IMG/VR virus record: IMGVR_UViG_3300042383_000142
Coordinates: 1-41,188 of that record
Reading direction: 5' to 3' (one strand)
Length of the DNA stretch: 41,188 nt
DNA from: a virus
Under the pieces are notes generated by a model. The model saw only the letters and a program-made list of their open reading frames with translations, searched no databases and was not told the origin of the DNA. Numbering within the stretch: position 1 is the first letter of the stretch; each line of letters opens with the position of its first letter. The position numbers and the translations under genes are program-made. This document shows, piece by piece, positions 6,748-15,138 of the stretch.

Positions 6748-6914
6748 TGCCCACATACGACTACGAATGCCCTGGGGATGGGGAAGTCATTGAGTTCACC
6801 CTACCCTTCGACCATGAGGCCCCTCTATGCGCCTGTGGTGACGTTATGAGGCGTGTTTTCAACGCTGTACCAGTGAAGTTTAACGGTACAGGATTCTATT
6901 CCACAGGTGGTTGA
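6747..6914 (+). CDS. FmdB-family zinc ribbon protein
   Basis: The 55-residue product begins MPTYDYECPGDGEVIEF, the hallmark opening of the FmdB family of small putative regulatory zinc ribbons. It continues with C28-x-C30-G (LCACGDVMRRVF) and ends in the typical KFNGTGFYSTGG. The first zinc pair is reduced: only C8 is seen where most FmdB proteins have C-x2-C, because residues after C8 read PGDG. It is translationally coupled to the preceding micro-gene by a TGATG overlap. FmdB-like genes occur in many actinobacteria and their phages, but their role is not established. Confidence 0.75.
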   Translation: MPTYDYECPGDGEVIEFTLPFDHEAPLCACGDVMRRVFNAVPVKFNGTGFYSTGG

Positions 6915-7049
6915 GCAAAAGTTAATTGGAGTAAATCAACCTTGAGTTGAGGCGATTTGAAGGGTCTACCCATACATTTACCCTCGGACGCTAAAAACTA
7001 GGCGCAACTCGCCATCTTTCGGGGCTATTTGGGGCATTGTAGAGACGAC

Positions 7050-7087
7050 AAAAAGCCCCCCACCAGAGGTTAGTCTGATGAGGGGCT
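7050..7087 (-). terminator. Rho-independent terminator of the late operon
   Basis: On the minus strand the stem AGCCCC/GGGGCT encloses about 22 bases, with further pairing possible inside, and is followed by five T. It lies 22 bases past the stop codon of the last late gene (7109). The plus strand has no T run after the hairpin, so it works for leftward transcription. The stretch 6915-7049 holds a short TCAAC/GTTGA hairpin (6936-6950) and otherwise nothing I recognise. Confidence 0.7.
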
Positions 7088-7108
7088 GATTGTTGAGAGC
7101 AGGCTAGG

Positions 7109-7300
7109 TTACTTAGAACCCTTGCCGAACTCTGGGGACTTAGGATCGAGAGCCTTCCACACAGGTGCGATGAAGGCTGAGACGAAGGCATAAGCCAAAG
7201 TCTTTGGGTCAGTTACACCTGACATGTAAAGCGCTGTGACCGCAGGAACTGCAGCACGAGCATATGTCGTTGCGATTGCAATGAGTTTATCTTTTGTCAT
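7109..7300 (-). CDS. Small hydrophobic protein, possible holin
   Basis: The 63-residue product has two hydrophobic stretches (about residues 5-25 and 34-48) split by the polar turn SGVTDPKT, and a charged tail. AAGGAG lies directly before the ATG. It is the last gene of the late operon, immediately downstream of the CHAP endolysin. Position and shape fit a holin or a helper membrane protein for lysis. Hydrophobicity is modest, so a peripheral protein is an alternative. Confidence 0.5.
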   Translation of the reverse strand: MTKDKLIAIATTYARAAVPAVTALYMSGVTDPKTLAYAFVSAFIAPVWKALDPKSPEFGKGSK

Positions 7301-7308
7301 GTTTCTCC

Positions 7309-7818
7309 TTATGACTTGAATACTGGCTTACCAAAACCGACAACAGACACGACTTGTGACTTGCGGAGTTTGGAGCCATTCTTCTTCTTGTAGGCGCGTA
7401 CCTTTAGGCATACTTGCCCTCCGTTACGCTGGTCGCCCTTCTTATCTGGGGCGGTGTTGCCTTCGATACAGGTGACTGTGCCATCGCCGTTATCTTTAAC
7501 GACAATGCCAACGTGAGAGATGCGGTCTACTCCGTCGTTTGGGAAGTCAAAGAACACAACATCTCCTGGTAGAGGAATTGCTTCCTCAGCCTTTTCCCAT
7601 TGGTTCTTCTTCATAAACGCGGTAGCACCTGCAACTGTTGATACGCAATTAGGGATCTTGAGACCCACTTCATTGGCACACCAGTTGACAAATGACCCAC
7701 ACCAAGGCAGGAAGTTAGCCTTAGTGAAAGCACCGTACTTTGTTTCGTTGTCCTTAGGACCTTCAATAACACCGATTTCTGCTCGGGCTACTGCAATAAA
7801 GTCTAAACGCTGACCCAT
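7309..7818 (-). CDS. CHAP-domain endolysin
   Basis: The 169-residue protein is a single CHAP (cysteine, histidine-dependent amidohydrolase/peptidase) domain. The catalytic cysteine is C40 in FLPWCGSFVNWC, the histidine H102 in ISHVGIVV, and the acidic/polar residue E119 or N121 in CIEGNT. IPLPGDVVFFDF is the conserved strand before the histidine. Such enzymes cut peptide or amide bonds of peptidoglycan. No separate wall-binding domain or signal peptide is present, so it likely needs a holin to cross the membrane. It lies among several small membrane proteins at the end of the late operon and is the main lysis enzyme. Confidence 0.9.
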   Translation of the reverse strand: MGQRLDFIAVARAEIGVIEGPKDNETKYGAFTKANFLPWCGSFVNWCANEVGLKIPNCVSTVAGATAFMKKNQWEKAEEAIPLPGDVVFFDFPNDGVDRISHVGIVVKDNGDGTVTCIEGNTAPDKKGDQRNGGQVCLKVRAYKKKNGSKLRKSQVVSVVGFGKPVFKS

Positions 7819-8060
7819 TATTCACTCGCTTTCTTATCAACCTTAGCAAAGGCTGCGTTGATTTCCTCTGAGGTGAGGCTTCCATCTGCTAGGTAGAAAC
7901 GGGCAAGGGCTTCAAGCACACGTGCTGCTCCCAGAGCGCCAGCAAGCGTTGCGGCCTGCCATACTTCAATCCCAACTAATGATCCAGCACCGATAACTCC
8001 AAGAGACTCTGCTGCGATAACAGCAAAGATTCTCATCATTACGTTCTTGAATGTATCCAT
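7818..8060 (-). CDS. Holin-like membrane protein
   Basis: The 80-residue protein has two apolar helices: VMMRIFAVIAAESLGVIGAG near residues 7-26 and VWQAATLAGALGAARVLEAL near 33-52. They are followed by a polar end with YLADGSLTSEEINAAFAKVD. The overall pattern resembles r1t-type phage holins, where two short helices precede a charged tail. Its ATG overlaps the stop of the upstream gene (TAATG), and its stop codon overlaps the endolysin start. It is the best holin candidate in the window, ahead of the 63-residue protein at 7109-7300. Confidence 0.6.
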   Translation of the reverse strand: MDTFKNVMMRIFAVIAAESLGVIGAGSLVGIEVWQAATLAGALGAARVLEALARFYLADGSLTSEEINAAFAKVDKKASE

Positions 8061-8230
8061 TATTCGTCCTTCATGTTTCGGATGTTGAGCGTTACTGCCC
8101 AGACAATAAGTGTTACGATGATTGCATAACCAACTACGGTCTTTGCAGACCCTTCTAGAACCACCCAGGCGGTGAACATGCCTAGGAGAGTCCAGAGTTG
8201 ATTAAAAAAGTCTGAGAACCATTTCTTCAT
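8060..8230 (-). CDS. Small single-pass membrane protein
   Basis: The 56-residue product begins MKKWFSDFFNQLWTLLGMFT and has a long hydrophobic helix, VVGYAIIVTLIVWAVTL (about residues 32-48), ending in NIRNMKDE. Both ends overlap neighbouring genes in TAATG junctions, showing it is a genuine part of the operon. Sitting between the proline-rich secreted protein and the holin-like gene, it probably belongs to the lysis set, for example as an antiholin or spanin-like factor. No family is recognised. Confidence 0.6.
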   Translation of the reverse strand: MKKWFSDFFNQLWTLLGMFTAWVVLEGSAKTVVGYAIIVTLIVWAVTLNIRNMKDE

Positions 8231-9591
8231 TAGGGTTTCCTTCTGTATGCGGCTACTGCAGCAGCACCTGCTGCGGCTTGGGTGGCTATGTTTCCAGCGA
8301 TAATGGCTGATAGAACAACCTTCTCGGAGTCTTCTCTTACCTCTGGTGACATATCTGCACCAATGTTTGATAGGGCGGTAAGGACTTGTCCTGGATCTGT
8401 AAAGAGTTCTGATAGCAATTCAGCAGGATTCTCAAGGAGTTCAAGAGCAATCACTACCTCTGCTGTCAGGATGACTCCGTTCTCCAATTCGATTGGAGTA
8501 TCAGGAGGCAACACGCTGAGGTCAGTCGTGTCGGTTAAAACTACAGTTTCTGGTACAATTGGTTCAGGTATTACTACAGGAGGCTCAGGGGCCTCGACAG
8601 GGGGTTCAGGTGCAGGTTCTGGAGCGGGCTCAGGAGCAGGCTCTTCCTCTGCAGGTGGTTCCTCTGCCTCAGCAGGAGGCTCTTCGGCAGGTGCAGGTGG
8701 CTCTTCTACAGGTAGAGGAGGTTCCTCAGCAGGCGCTGGTGGTTCTTCCTCTGGTGCAGGTGGCTCCTCTGCTGGTGCTGGAGGTTCCTCTGGTTCAGGT
8801 TCTGGCTCTGGCGCAGGCTCGGGGGCTGGTTCTGGCGCAGGGTCAGGAATAGGTAATGGTTCTGGTTGAGGCTCTGGCGCTGGTGGTGGTACCACTACTG
8901 GCTCTGGTTGTACTACTGGTATTGGCTCAGGAAGAGGAGTAACTACAGGTGTTGGATTTGATTCTACTGTTTGGGTATCTACCGTTGATGTTTCTGCTGG
9001 TAGCACAGGAGTTGAAGTATCGGAAGTTGTTGTTTGAGAATCAGAAACGGAAACGGTCTGTGAGTCGGATGACTGACTCTGATTCGTTGATGATTCTGAA
9101 ACTGGCGTTGAAGAAGTCTGAGTCTCGGTTGAATCAACTACAGTCTGAGAATCTTCTGTTGAAGGACTCGGAGAGGGACTTGGTTGAGGCTCGGGAGCAG
9201 TTGAAGTTTCTGACTCAGCAGTTGGAGTCTCAGAGGTTACAGTTTGAGTCTCGCTGGGACTTTCGGGACTAGGGGTTACGCCATTATAGTAACGAAGAGC
9301 GTTATCAGAAAGACTGTCACTAATAAAAACAGTGAATCGTCCATTGTAACCACCCTCACAAAAAAGTCTGGGAATACTACCCTTACCATTAAAGAAACTA
9401 TTACTATTATCCCAGCCAGTCGTAGCAGTTCTAGTCTCACTACCATCGGCAGTGGTACAAGTAATCTGTACGTCTAAGACCATTACAGCCTGTGATGATG
9501 CTGGGAATAAATAAGATGTGCCTAATACTAGGAGAATAATTCCTAGTCTACTTGCCGTCCTTCTCACAGAGGAGGAGATATATTTGGTCAA
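8230..9591 (-). CDS. Secreted or virion surface protein with Pro/Glu- and Ser/Thr-rich repeats
   Basis: The 453-residue product starts with a basic N-terminus and a hydrophobic stretch ending FPASSQA, a typical signal peptide. A short folded-looking part with two cysteines follows (ITCTTADGSET, PRLFCEGG). Residues about 105-230 are rich in Ser, Thr and Gln; about 230-345 form a repeat-rich Pro/Glu zone with units like PAPAEEPP. The last 100 residues look helical and end in an alanine-rich apolar segment and YRRKP. The TTG start at 9591 lacks a strong ribosome site; a GTG at 9567 would also give a good signal peptide. It overlaps the upstream gene by 44 bases. It resembles wall-spanning stalks, so it may act at the cell surface late in infection; a virion decoration is an alternative. 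Confidence 0.65.
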   Translation of the reverse strand: MTKYISSSVRRTASRLGIILLVLGTSYLFPASSQAVMVLDVQITCTTADGSETRTATTGWDNSNSFFNGKGSIPRLFCEGGYNGRFTVFISDSLSDNALRYYNGVTPSPESPSETQTVTSETPTAESETSTAPEPQPSPSPSPSTEDSQTVVDSTETQTSSTPVSESSTNQSQSSDSQTVSVSDSQTTTSDTSTPVLPAETSTVDTQTVESNPTPVVTPLPEPIPVVQPEPVVVPPPAPEPQPEPLPIPDPAPEPAPEPAPEPEPEPEEPPAPAEEPPAPEEEPPAPAEEPPLPVEEPPAPAEEPPAEAEEPPAEEEPAPEPAPEPAPEPPVEAPEPPVVIPEPIVPETVVLTDTTDLSVLPPDTPIELENGVILTAEVVIALELLENPAELLSELFTDPGQVLTALSNIGADMSPEVREDSEKVVLSAIIAGNIATQAAAGAAAVAAYRRKP

Positions 9592-9751
9592 CGCGTGTTT
9601 CCAATCGGTTCACTTGATCTTTCACGGATCCACCCCCATTTGGCTTTAGTTCTGATAGATAGTGTTTAACTAACCATCGAACAAAACCTGTAAACCCTAC
9701 AATCAGGGTCATTAGCGCTACGAAAAAACCAGACCACTCAGCAACTGTCAT
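9548..9751 (-). CDS. Small membrane protein with coiled coil
   Basis: The 67-residue protein has one transmembrane helix (about residues 8-28, SGFFVALMTLIVGFTGFVRW), a glycine linker (KPNGGGS) and a heptad-like helix (VKDQVNRLETRVDQIYLLL). It follows a phage tail gene and overlaps it by 4 bases. This layout, helix then short coiled coil, is common in phage membrane proteins placed near lysis genes. A holin, antiholin or tail-associated membrane protein is possible. Confidence 0.6.
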   Translation of the reverse strand: MTVAEWSGFFVALMTLIVGFTGFVRWLVKHYLSELKPNGGGSVKDQVNRLETRVDQIYLLLCEKDGK

Positions 9752-11724
9752 AAGACTGTCCTGACTGTTACAGTGAGCAAACCACCAAACCCAGAGAAGT
9801 TTCCACTTGGTGGGGTCTTGCGAGAGAATTGAATCTGCTCGATAATGGCTTGCACACGTTCTCCTGTAGTAAAGTCTTGCACGTTTACGATATCTCCCTC
9901 GGCTTCAATAGCCTCAAGAATTTGAATACGCTCCCACGCACGGCCTTCATATCCAGTCGTTACGTTATAACGGTCTTTCTCAACGTCAAAGCACCACACG
10001 GGGAACTGAATCAACCGTTGGCGCTTAGTTGCAGGAAGCGCTTTTGCTTGGAAGCCCTTAAACACGGGTCCTTGGCTGGTATCGCTTGCGCTACGTGAGA
10101 GCGTAAATCTGTAGGATAGGAACTCTTGTGGAGTTTCTGGGCTAGTTGTTGCTGCCTCTGGTGTGCCAACTGCAGAATTATAGGAGATGACGTTGTTGAC
10201 ATTGCCATTCTCTTCTACTGTTTGGATGTCCATAGCACCATAGGTGAATACACCTCTGGCACGTACAAACTTAAAGTTCTTTGGTTCTAGTGTTCCATAG
10301 CGGACAGCACCTGTCTGTAGGTATCCAGAGGTTACTAGAGTGCTTGCTGATTCAATGTATGCTTTTCCGTCGGCTGTCCCATTGTTAGCACTACAGAATG
10401 CTAGACGGTTAGTTGTTCCTACAAATCCTACTGCTGTTGTTGGATTAAGAGTTGTTTGTATTCCAACCAAGTCAGTTGAGTAAGCAAAGCGTAGTGGCTC
10501 TCCCTCGATAAGTTGGCTGAGGTCAACGCGAGTAAGACCGGCGTTAGAGCCTACACCTGTTGTAGCCCATGCAAAACGATCACGACATGCGATGTCATAG
10601 ACAGGTTGAGTTGATTCAAATACAAGTGGACCATACTCAAGAGAACCATCTTGGTCATTAACGTTAGCAACGCGTAGACCCTTACTGGTTCCGATAAGCA
10701 TGTAGCCAAGGTAGTAGAAAATCTTATGGATGATTTCTCCAGGTGGCAGTTCTGCAGCCACGGAAGCCTGTGACAGAGTTGGCATAGCGCCGTTAGTTCC
10801 TAGAGTGTACTTCTGGATAGTCGAATAGATACCTGAGTGACCAGCAGTATAAATAGCAGGACCTGATGCCGTGATGCTGGTGTACATGTAGTTAGTATTA
10901 GGATTGGTATAGATAGCAGAAGGCAATGTTGTTGCATTTGTAGCAATTTCATAGACAGCGTTATTAACGCACATCACAATACGATCTTTTACAAATTCCA
11001 TCTCTGCAGAAGTAATAGTCAATCCAGGAGTTGTAAACCTAGCGGTAGGTGCTACTCCAGCACCATCTGATAACAATTTACGGTTAAACTCTAGTTTGCC
11101 AGATACTGTGTCATTTGTAACAAAGTAACCATATAGGCCATCGTCACAGAGGGCAAACACAGGATCATCTGATCCAGAGTTATAATCTATCCAGTGAATC
11201 AATGTTCCATCAGCGTCAATACGGTCTATGTCATAGCCATCATGAAGCAAGATTGCATTTGTATTGCTGTAACGAATAGAGCGAATATGCTGCTCAGCCT
11301 TTTTTGTTGGATCTTCTTCGTTAACTTCTGTTGTTATAGTATGAACGTTGCTTGTATCCTTGAGCAGGGTTACTTGACCCTTAACCCAAGGGTTGACACC
11401 CTGTGAATCAAAGTAGCGGTAGCCAATTGACTCACCTGCTGATGGATCAAAGAACTTGATACCTGCTCCACCATGGAATGATGACTGAGAACGCAACCAC
11501 CAACCTGTAAGAGATTGCTCTCCTGGCTCACGTGAGTTGTCAAACTGATCCTTGCGATAAGGTGCAGTCTCACGCTGATATGGGTTCTGATCTGTTGGTG
11601 CAATGAAGAATGGGATACCACCGAAGGCTACGTCATAGTCCTCTGCGTTATTGGTCCAGAATCCACTTGTTCCAGGATTACCTACATTGAGGGGTAAACC
11701 CTCGGTAATATCTTGGCCAGCCAA
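9748..11724 (-). CDS. Large tail protein, possible nozzle
   Basis: The 658-residue protein is mostly beta, with repeated short strands and aromatic turns such as ILLHDGYDIDRIDADGTLI, ALCDDGLYGYFVTN and YLGYMLIGTSKGLRVANV. These look like blades of a beta-propeller, the fold known in the tail nozzle of short-tailed phages (T7 gp12). The start is TTG, preceded six bases upstream by GGAGG, which is convincing. The C-terminal end (EAIEAEGDIVNVQDFTTGER onward) looks like a receptor or structural beta domain. It is followed by membrane and lysis genes. The nozzle role is inferred from fold appearance and position. Confidence 0.6.
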   Translation of the reverse strand: MAGQDITEGLPLNVGNPGTSGFWTNNAEDYDVAFGGIPFFIAPTDQNPYQRETAPYRKDQFDNSREPGEQSLTGWWLRSQSSFHGGAGIKFFDPSAGESIGYRYFDSQGVNPWVKGQVTLLKDTSNVHTITTEVNEEDPTKKAEQHIRSIRYSNTNAILLHDGYDIDRIDADGTLIHWIDYNSGSDDPVFALCDDGLYGYFVTNDTVSGKLEFNRKLLSDGAGVAPTARFTTPGLTITSAEMEFVKDRIVMCVNNAVYEIATNATTLPSAIYTNPNTNYMYTSITASGPAIYTAGHSGIYSTIQKYTLGTNGAMPTLSQASVAAELPPGEIIHKIFYYLGYMLIGTSKGLRVANVNDQDGSLEYGPLVFESTQPVYDIACRDRFAWATTGVGSNAGLTRVDLSQLIEGEPLRFAYSTDLVGIQTTLNPTTAVGFVGTTNRLAFCSANNGTADGKAYIESASTLVTSGYLQTGAVRYGTLEPKNFKFVRARGVFTYGAMDIQTVEENGNVNNVISYNSAVGTPEAATTSPETPQEFLSYRFTLSRSASDTSQGPVFKGFQAKALPATKRQRLIQFPVWCFDVEKDRYNVTTGYEGRAWERIQILEAIEAEGDIVNVQDFTTGERVQAIIEQIQFSRKTPPSGNFSGFGGLLTVTVRTVL

Positions 11725-11752
11725 GGTGTACCTCCACTACTAGAAAATTAAA

Positions 11753-12100
11753 TTATTCGGTTGGAATTACTTGCCAGTTAAGGTCAGCCTCTACCCAGCG
11801 ATAGAATTGTCCGTCAGTAGGCATAGGTGTAGGTGCTTCCCAAGTTGAACCATTGCGTGTCCAAGATGGATAAGGTTGTGGCGCTACAAAGATGTCTTCT
11901 TCTTCATTGTATGAGTAGCCAATTCCTGCATATACACCACGAATGTTATTGTTGTAACTTGTACGCTTACAGGTTTGACCACGAAATTCTCCATAGTATG
12001 CTTCCCAGTCAGAGATGCCGTCAACTACTTCGTCTTCGTTGCGTCCTACAATTACTTCTGTGACAATGTTGTTATCGTCTAAAAATGCATAATGTGCCAT
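11753..12100 (-). CDS. Small virion-associated protein of a type common in aquatic phages
   Basis: The 115-residue protein begins MAHYAFLDDNNIVTEVIVG and contains CKRTSYNNNIRGVYAGIGYS and FVAPQPYPSWTRNGSTWEAP. This sequence style recurs in marine and freshwater cyano- and pelagiphages next to tail fibre genes, where it is generally listed as a structural or hypothetical protein. It is rich in Trp and Tyr and has no signal peptide. It lies between the third adhesin-like gene and the large tail protein, supporting a tail location. Confidence 0.65.
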   Translation of the reverse strand: MAHYAFLDDNNIVTEVIVGRNEDEVVDGISDWEAYYGEFRGQTCKRTSYNNNIRGVYAGIGYSYNEEEDIFVAPQPYPSWTRNGSTWEAPTPMPTDGQFYRWVEADLNWQVIPTE

Positions 12101-12127
12101 ATTTGTTCTCCTTTTGAAACTGTATGT

Positions 12128-13105
12128 TTACCAACTTATTGTTCCTGTTCCTGCTGTAAATACATAATATCTATATCCACCACTCGTAGAAGTGGTATAA
12201 GTTAATCCTACTGAAACGGAATTAAGTGTCGGTCCTGAATCAGGGTAGCGAAAAACAAGAATTCCTGAACCACCATTACCTGACATACCACGATAACTTT
12301 GATATCCAGATTGATCGGCGCCACCTCCACCACCACCAGTGTTGGCTCCTCCGCTACCTGCTCTTGTTATAACTCCGCTGTTTGTGACATAGCCACCGTT
12401 ACCACCGCTATTACGTGCAGAACCTCCGCCAGTTCCTACTGTTGAGCCATTGCCACCAGCGCCTCTATTTCCACCACCACCGCCGCCAATGCCACCGTTT
12501 CCACCGCGACCTGCGTTCCAAGAACCACCTCCACCACCACCTGCATAGTAGAAGCCATCAAGCCAAAGTCGCCCAGCGCCGCCGTCTCCACCGTTTCCAG
12601 TACCGTTTCCACCGACGCTACCAGCGCCGCCACCTCCGCCAGAAACTACATCTAAGGTATTAATACCACCAGCAAATCCATAAGCAGTGCCATTGGTTGC
12701 TGCGCCTTGATTGCTAGCGCCTGCAGCAGTATTAAAACCACCGCCACCACCTGAGCCACCTGCTAAACCAGCCTTAGACAGCACATCTCCATAAACACCA
12801 CCACCGCCACCACCGTTTGCTGTTTCGCCAGCAAATAATGATGAAGTTCCATTAATGCCAATAACTCCATCACCTTCTACTTCCGTGCCACCTGCACCAA
12901 TGGTAATAGAAAATGTGCTTGTAGTTAAATTTATTGTGCCAGAAATGTATCCTCCAGCACCGCCGCCGCCACCGTGACGAGCACCACCACTTCCTCCACC
13001 ACCAACTAAAACATATTCAATAGATGTTGGTCTTGGAACATAAGCAGTATTACCTACAAGTAAACTTCTGCTTTTGGTCTTAGTTTTAAGACTAATAACT
13101 GCCAT
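12128..13105 (-). CDS. Glycine-rich tail adhesin, copy 3
   Basis: The 325-residue product opens with a short domain (KTKSRSLLVGNTAYVPRPTS, then IEYVLVGGGGSGG). Residues about 35-285 are dominated by poly-glycine runs broken by short Asn/Ala/Thr-rich links. It closes with LTYTTSTSGGYRYYVFTAGT. Such poly-glycine blocks form sandwiches of polyglycine type II helices in known phage receptor-binding tips (T-even Gp38-type adhesins). It is the third of three tandem paralogues with the same head and tail motifs but different central loops, which suggests receptor-range variation. It is the longest of the three. Confidence 0.75.
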   Translation of the reverse strand: MAVISLKTKTKSRSLLVGNTAYVPRPTSIEYVLVGGGGSGGARHGGGGGAGGYISGTINLTTSTFSITIGAGGTEVEGDGVIGINGTSSLFAGETANGGGGGGVYGDVLSKAGLAGGSGGGGGFNTAAGASNQGAATNGTAYGFAGGINTLDVVSGGGGGAGSVGGNGTGNGGDGGAGRLWLDGFYYAGGGGGGSWNAGRGGNGGIGGGGGGNRGAGGNGSTVGTGGGSARNSGGNGGYVTNSGVITRAGSGGANTGGGGGGADQSGYQSYRGMSGNGGSGILVFRYPDSGPTLNSVSVGLTYTTSTSGGYRYYVFTAGTGTISW

Positions 13106-13986
13106 TAGATTGTCACCGTTCCCGTTCCCGCTGTGAATGTATATACCTTGTAACCAGAACGTGATGATGTATCAAGTGTATATGTTAAACCACCAGAAAT
13201 AGATGATATGTTTGCGTTTGTATTTGGATAGGCAAGAATTACAATTCCTGAACCGCCATTACCACCATTAGTTCCTTGCTGACCACCACCACCGCCAGAG
13301 CCAGTGTTAGCAGAAGCAGAGTTTCCAGGTGAACCACCGTTACCAGCACCACCACCGCCGCCACTTCCAGGACCTGTACCGTATGAGGCAGAACCACCTG
13401 CACCGCCGCCACCAGCGCGAGCAGTAGATGTACCGTTAATAGAAGATGAAAGACTTGCACCGCCAGCGCCAGCGGTTGAACCGCTTTTATTTCCTCCAAC
13501 GCCGCCCGCTCCGCCACCACCGCCGCCTGCTAATAGTTCGCTGGTTCTATTTCCTAAACCACCATTGTTACCTTGACCAGATGTACCAGTTGCAGTAAGA
13601 TTTGGATCAATAGCAGAACCACCACCAGAACCGCCGTTGGCTCCGTTATCTGGGTCGCCAAGGTCAGAACCGCCACCACCTCCACCTATTGCAGTAAATG
13701 AAGACAAAACAGAATTGGTACCATTACCGCCGCGTCCAGGCGCAGAACTTGTTCCGCCTCCACCAGGTGCACCGATAGTTATAGTAAGTGGTACGCCAGT
13801 ATTAAAATTTGCTGTGCCAGTTAAATAACCACCAGCACCACCGCCTCCACCAAAGGAATAACCGCCTCCACCGCCACCCGCAATTACAAGGTATTCTGAT
13901 GAAAGTGCAGGGATAAATGCGCTGTTGCCAACAAGTAACTTAGAATTAATTACTTTAGTTTTCATAGATGAAATAGCCATTACCAA
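13105..13986 (-). CDS. Glycine-rich tail adhesin, copy 2
   Basis: The 293-residue product has the same plan as its two neighbours. The head contains KTKVINSKLLVGNSAFIPAL and EYLVIAGGGGGG, the middle is poly-glycine with variable Ser/Thr/Asn links, and the end is GGLTYTLDTSSRSGYKVYTF. Its middle sequence differs from copies 1 and 3 in spacing and loop residues. Its start overlaps the stop of copy 1 by 7 bases and its stop meets the start of copy 3, so all three are translated together. A receptor-binding tail role is inferred from the poly-glycine architecture. Confidence 0.75.
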   Translation of the reverse strand: MVMAISSMKTKVINSKLLVGNSAFIPALSSEYLVIAGGGGGGYSFGGGGGAGGYLTGTANFNTGVPLTITIGAPGGGGTSSAPGRGGNGTNSVLSSFTAIGGGGGGSDLGDPDNGANGGSGGGSAIDPNLTATGTSGQGNNGGLGNRTSELLAGGGGGGAGGVGGNKSGSTAGAGGASLSSSINGTSTARAGGGGAGGSASYGTGPGSGGGGGAGNGGSPGNSASANTGSGGGGGQQGTNGGNGGSGIVILAYPNTNANISSISGGLTYTLDTSSRSGYKVYTFTAGTGTVTI

Positions 13987-14807
13987 CTCACATTTCCTGT
14001 GCCTGCTGTAAATGTAAAGTATTTGTAACCACCTGTTGTGGTTGCTGTGTAGGTTAAACCTGCACCAATAGAAGATGGAGAAGAAAAAGTATCGGCATAA
14101 CGAATAATTACAATACCTGAACCACCAGATTTAGCGTCGAATCCTCCGCCGCCACCTCCACCGCCTCCAGTATTTGTTCCGCCTGCTCCTGCGGCAGGTG
14201 AACCAGTATCATTTCTTCCACCGTTACCACCTCCGCCAGCACCGCCGCCGCCCCAACCTGCGTTGTTAGCACCACCGCCGCCTCCGCCTGCGTATGTAAC
14301 TCCATTGACCCAAGCGCTACCGCTTCCGCCACCAGAAAGTCCACCGCCGCCTGCTTTACCGCCGCCGCCGCCTGCGCGTTGAGCGCCGTTATCTCCGTTT
14401 GCTCCACCGTTGCCTTGCCCACCAGTACCGCCAGCACCGCCTAAGTTAGTGGTATAACAGCCACCACCACCTGAGCCACCCGAACTTGCAGTTGCTCCTA
14501 CTGCTGAACCTGCACCGCGTCCACCGCCAGTAGCGGTAAAGGAAAAAGCAGTTGAATTAACGCCGTTACCACCTGCTCCGCCACCGCCACCTACAGTAAA
14601 TGTATAGTTGGTTCCAGCCGCAATTGATGTTGTTGTTCCGCTAAGCATACCGCCAGCGCCACCACCACCAGTAATAAGTCCACTACCTCCACCACCACCA
14701 CCTGCTACTACAAGGTATTCAATAGATGTTGGAATTGGGTTATAAAAAGCATTGCCTACTAAGAGGCTAATACTGTTTTCGCCAGTCTTAACACTCTTAA
14801 CAGACAT
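13980..14807 (-). CDS. Glycine-rich tail adhesin, copy 1
   Basis: The 275-residue protein shares the head motif SLLVGNAFYNPIPTSIEYLV and the end motif SGGYKYFTF (here TGGYKYFTFTAGTGNVSW) with the two genes after it. The centre is a string of glycine runs with short insertions. The family is best known as fibre-tip adhesins, where loops between polyglycine helices contact the receptor. It is first in the row, right after a small tail protein and a long fibre gene. Confidence 0.75.
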   Translation of the reverse strand: MSVKSVKTGENSISLLVGNAFYNPIPTSIEYLVVAGGGGGGSGLITGGGGAGGMLSGTTTSIAAGTNYTFTVGGGGGAGGNGVNSTAFSFTATGGGRGAGSAVGATASSGGSGGGGCYTTNLGGAGGTGGQGNGGANGDNGAQRAGGGGGKAGGGGLSGGGSGSAWVNGVTYAGGGGGGANNAGWGGGGAGGGGNGGRNDTGSPAAGAGGTNTGGGGGGGGGFDAKSGGSGIVIIRYADTFSSPSSIGAGLTYTATTTGGYKYFTFTAGTGNVSW

Positions 14808-15133
14808 TAGACAGAAGCCTCGTCTCCGTATGCGTGGAATACAAGGTTAGCAGTTGATGCATAGACTGTAATTACATCTGTAGTTGCAAGAGTAAGACCA
14901 ACAGTAACAACTGTAGTATCTGATGCACCTACTGTAATATCGTATGCAAAGTAATGCACGTTTGCTAGCGTTGCTCCCGCTGGGCGAATAGCAATACGAA
15001 ACGTTGCAGCCGTTGAGGTTAGGTTAGCAATAGAGATACTTGAAACTACGGCTTCCTTTGCAGAAGGCACTGTGTAGAGTGTAGTAGCAGTAGTTGCTGA
15101 TGGATTAGATTGTCCTAGTACTTTTTTAGCCAT
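14807..15133 (-). CDS. Small tail/virion protein
   Basis: From the ATG at 15133 the product has 108 residues and begins MAKKVLGQSNPSATTATTLY. The sequence continues TVPSAKEAVVSSISIANLTS and is all-beta with many Thr and Ala. Proteins with this opening are common beside tail-fibre genes in many phages. I rejected the longer start at 15196 because it would overlap the fibre gene by 58 bases; the shorter start has GGGAG ten bases upstream. The stop overlaps the start of adhesin copy 1. Probably a fibre partner or capping protein. Confidence 0.65.
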   Translation of the reverse strand: MAKKVLGQSNPSATTATTLYTVPSAKEAVVSSISIANLTSTAATFRIAIRPAGATLANVHYFAYDITVGASDTTVVTVGLTLATTDVITVYASTANLVFHAYGDEASV

Positions 15134-15138
15134 TTGTT

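Noticed and set aside
8282-8869. Plus-strand open frame rich in Gly, Ser and Ala
   Set aside because: It is the reverse shadow of the Pro/Glu repeat region in the gene at 8230-9591; it has no start signal and no independent features.
13304-13576. Plus-strand proline-rich open frame
   Set aside because: It mirrors the poly-glycine codons of adhesin copy 2 on the other strand and is a composition artefact.
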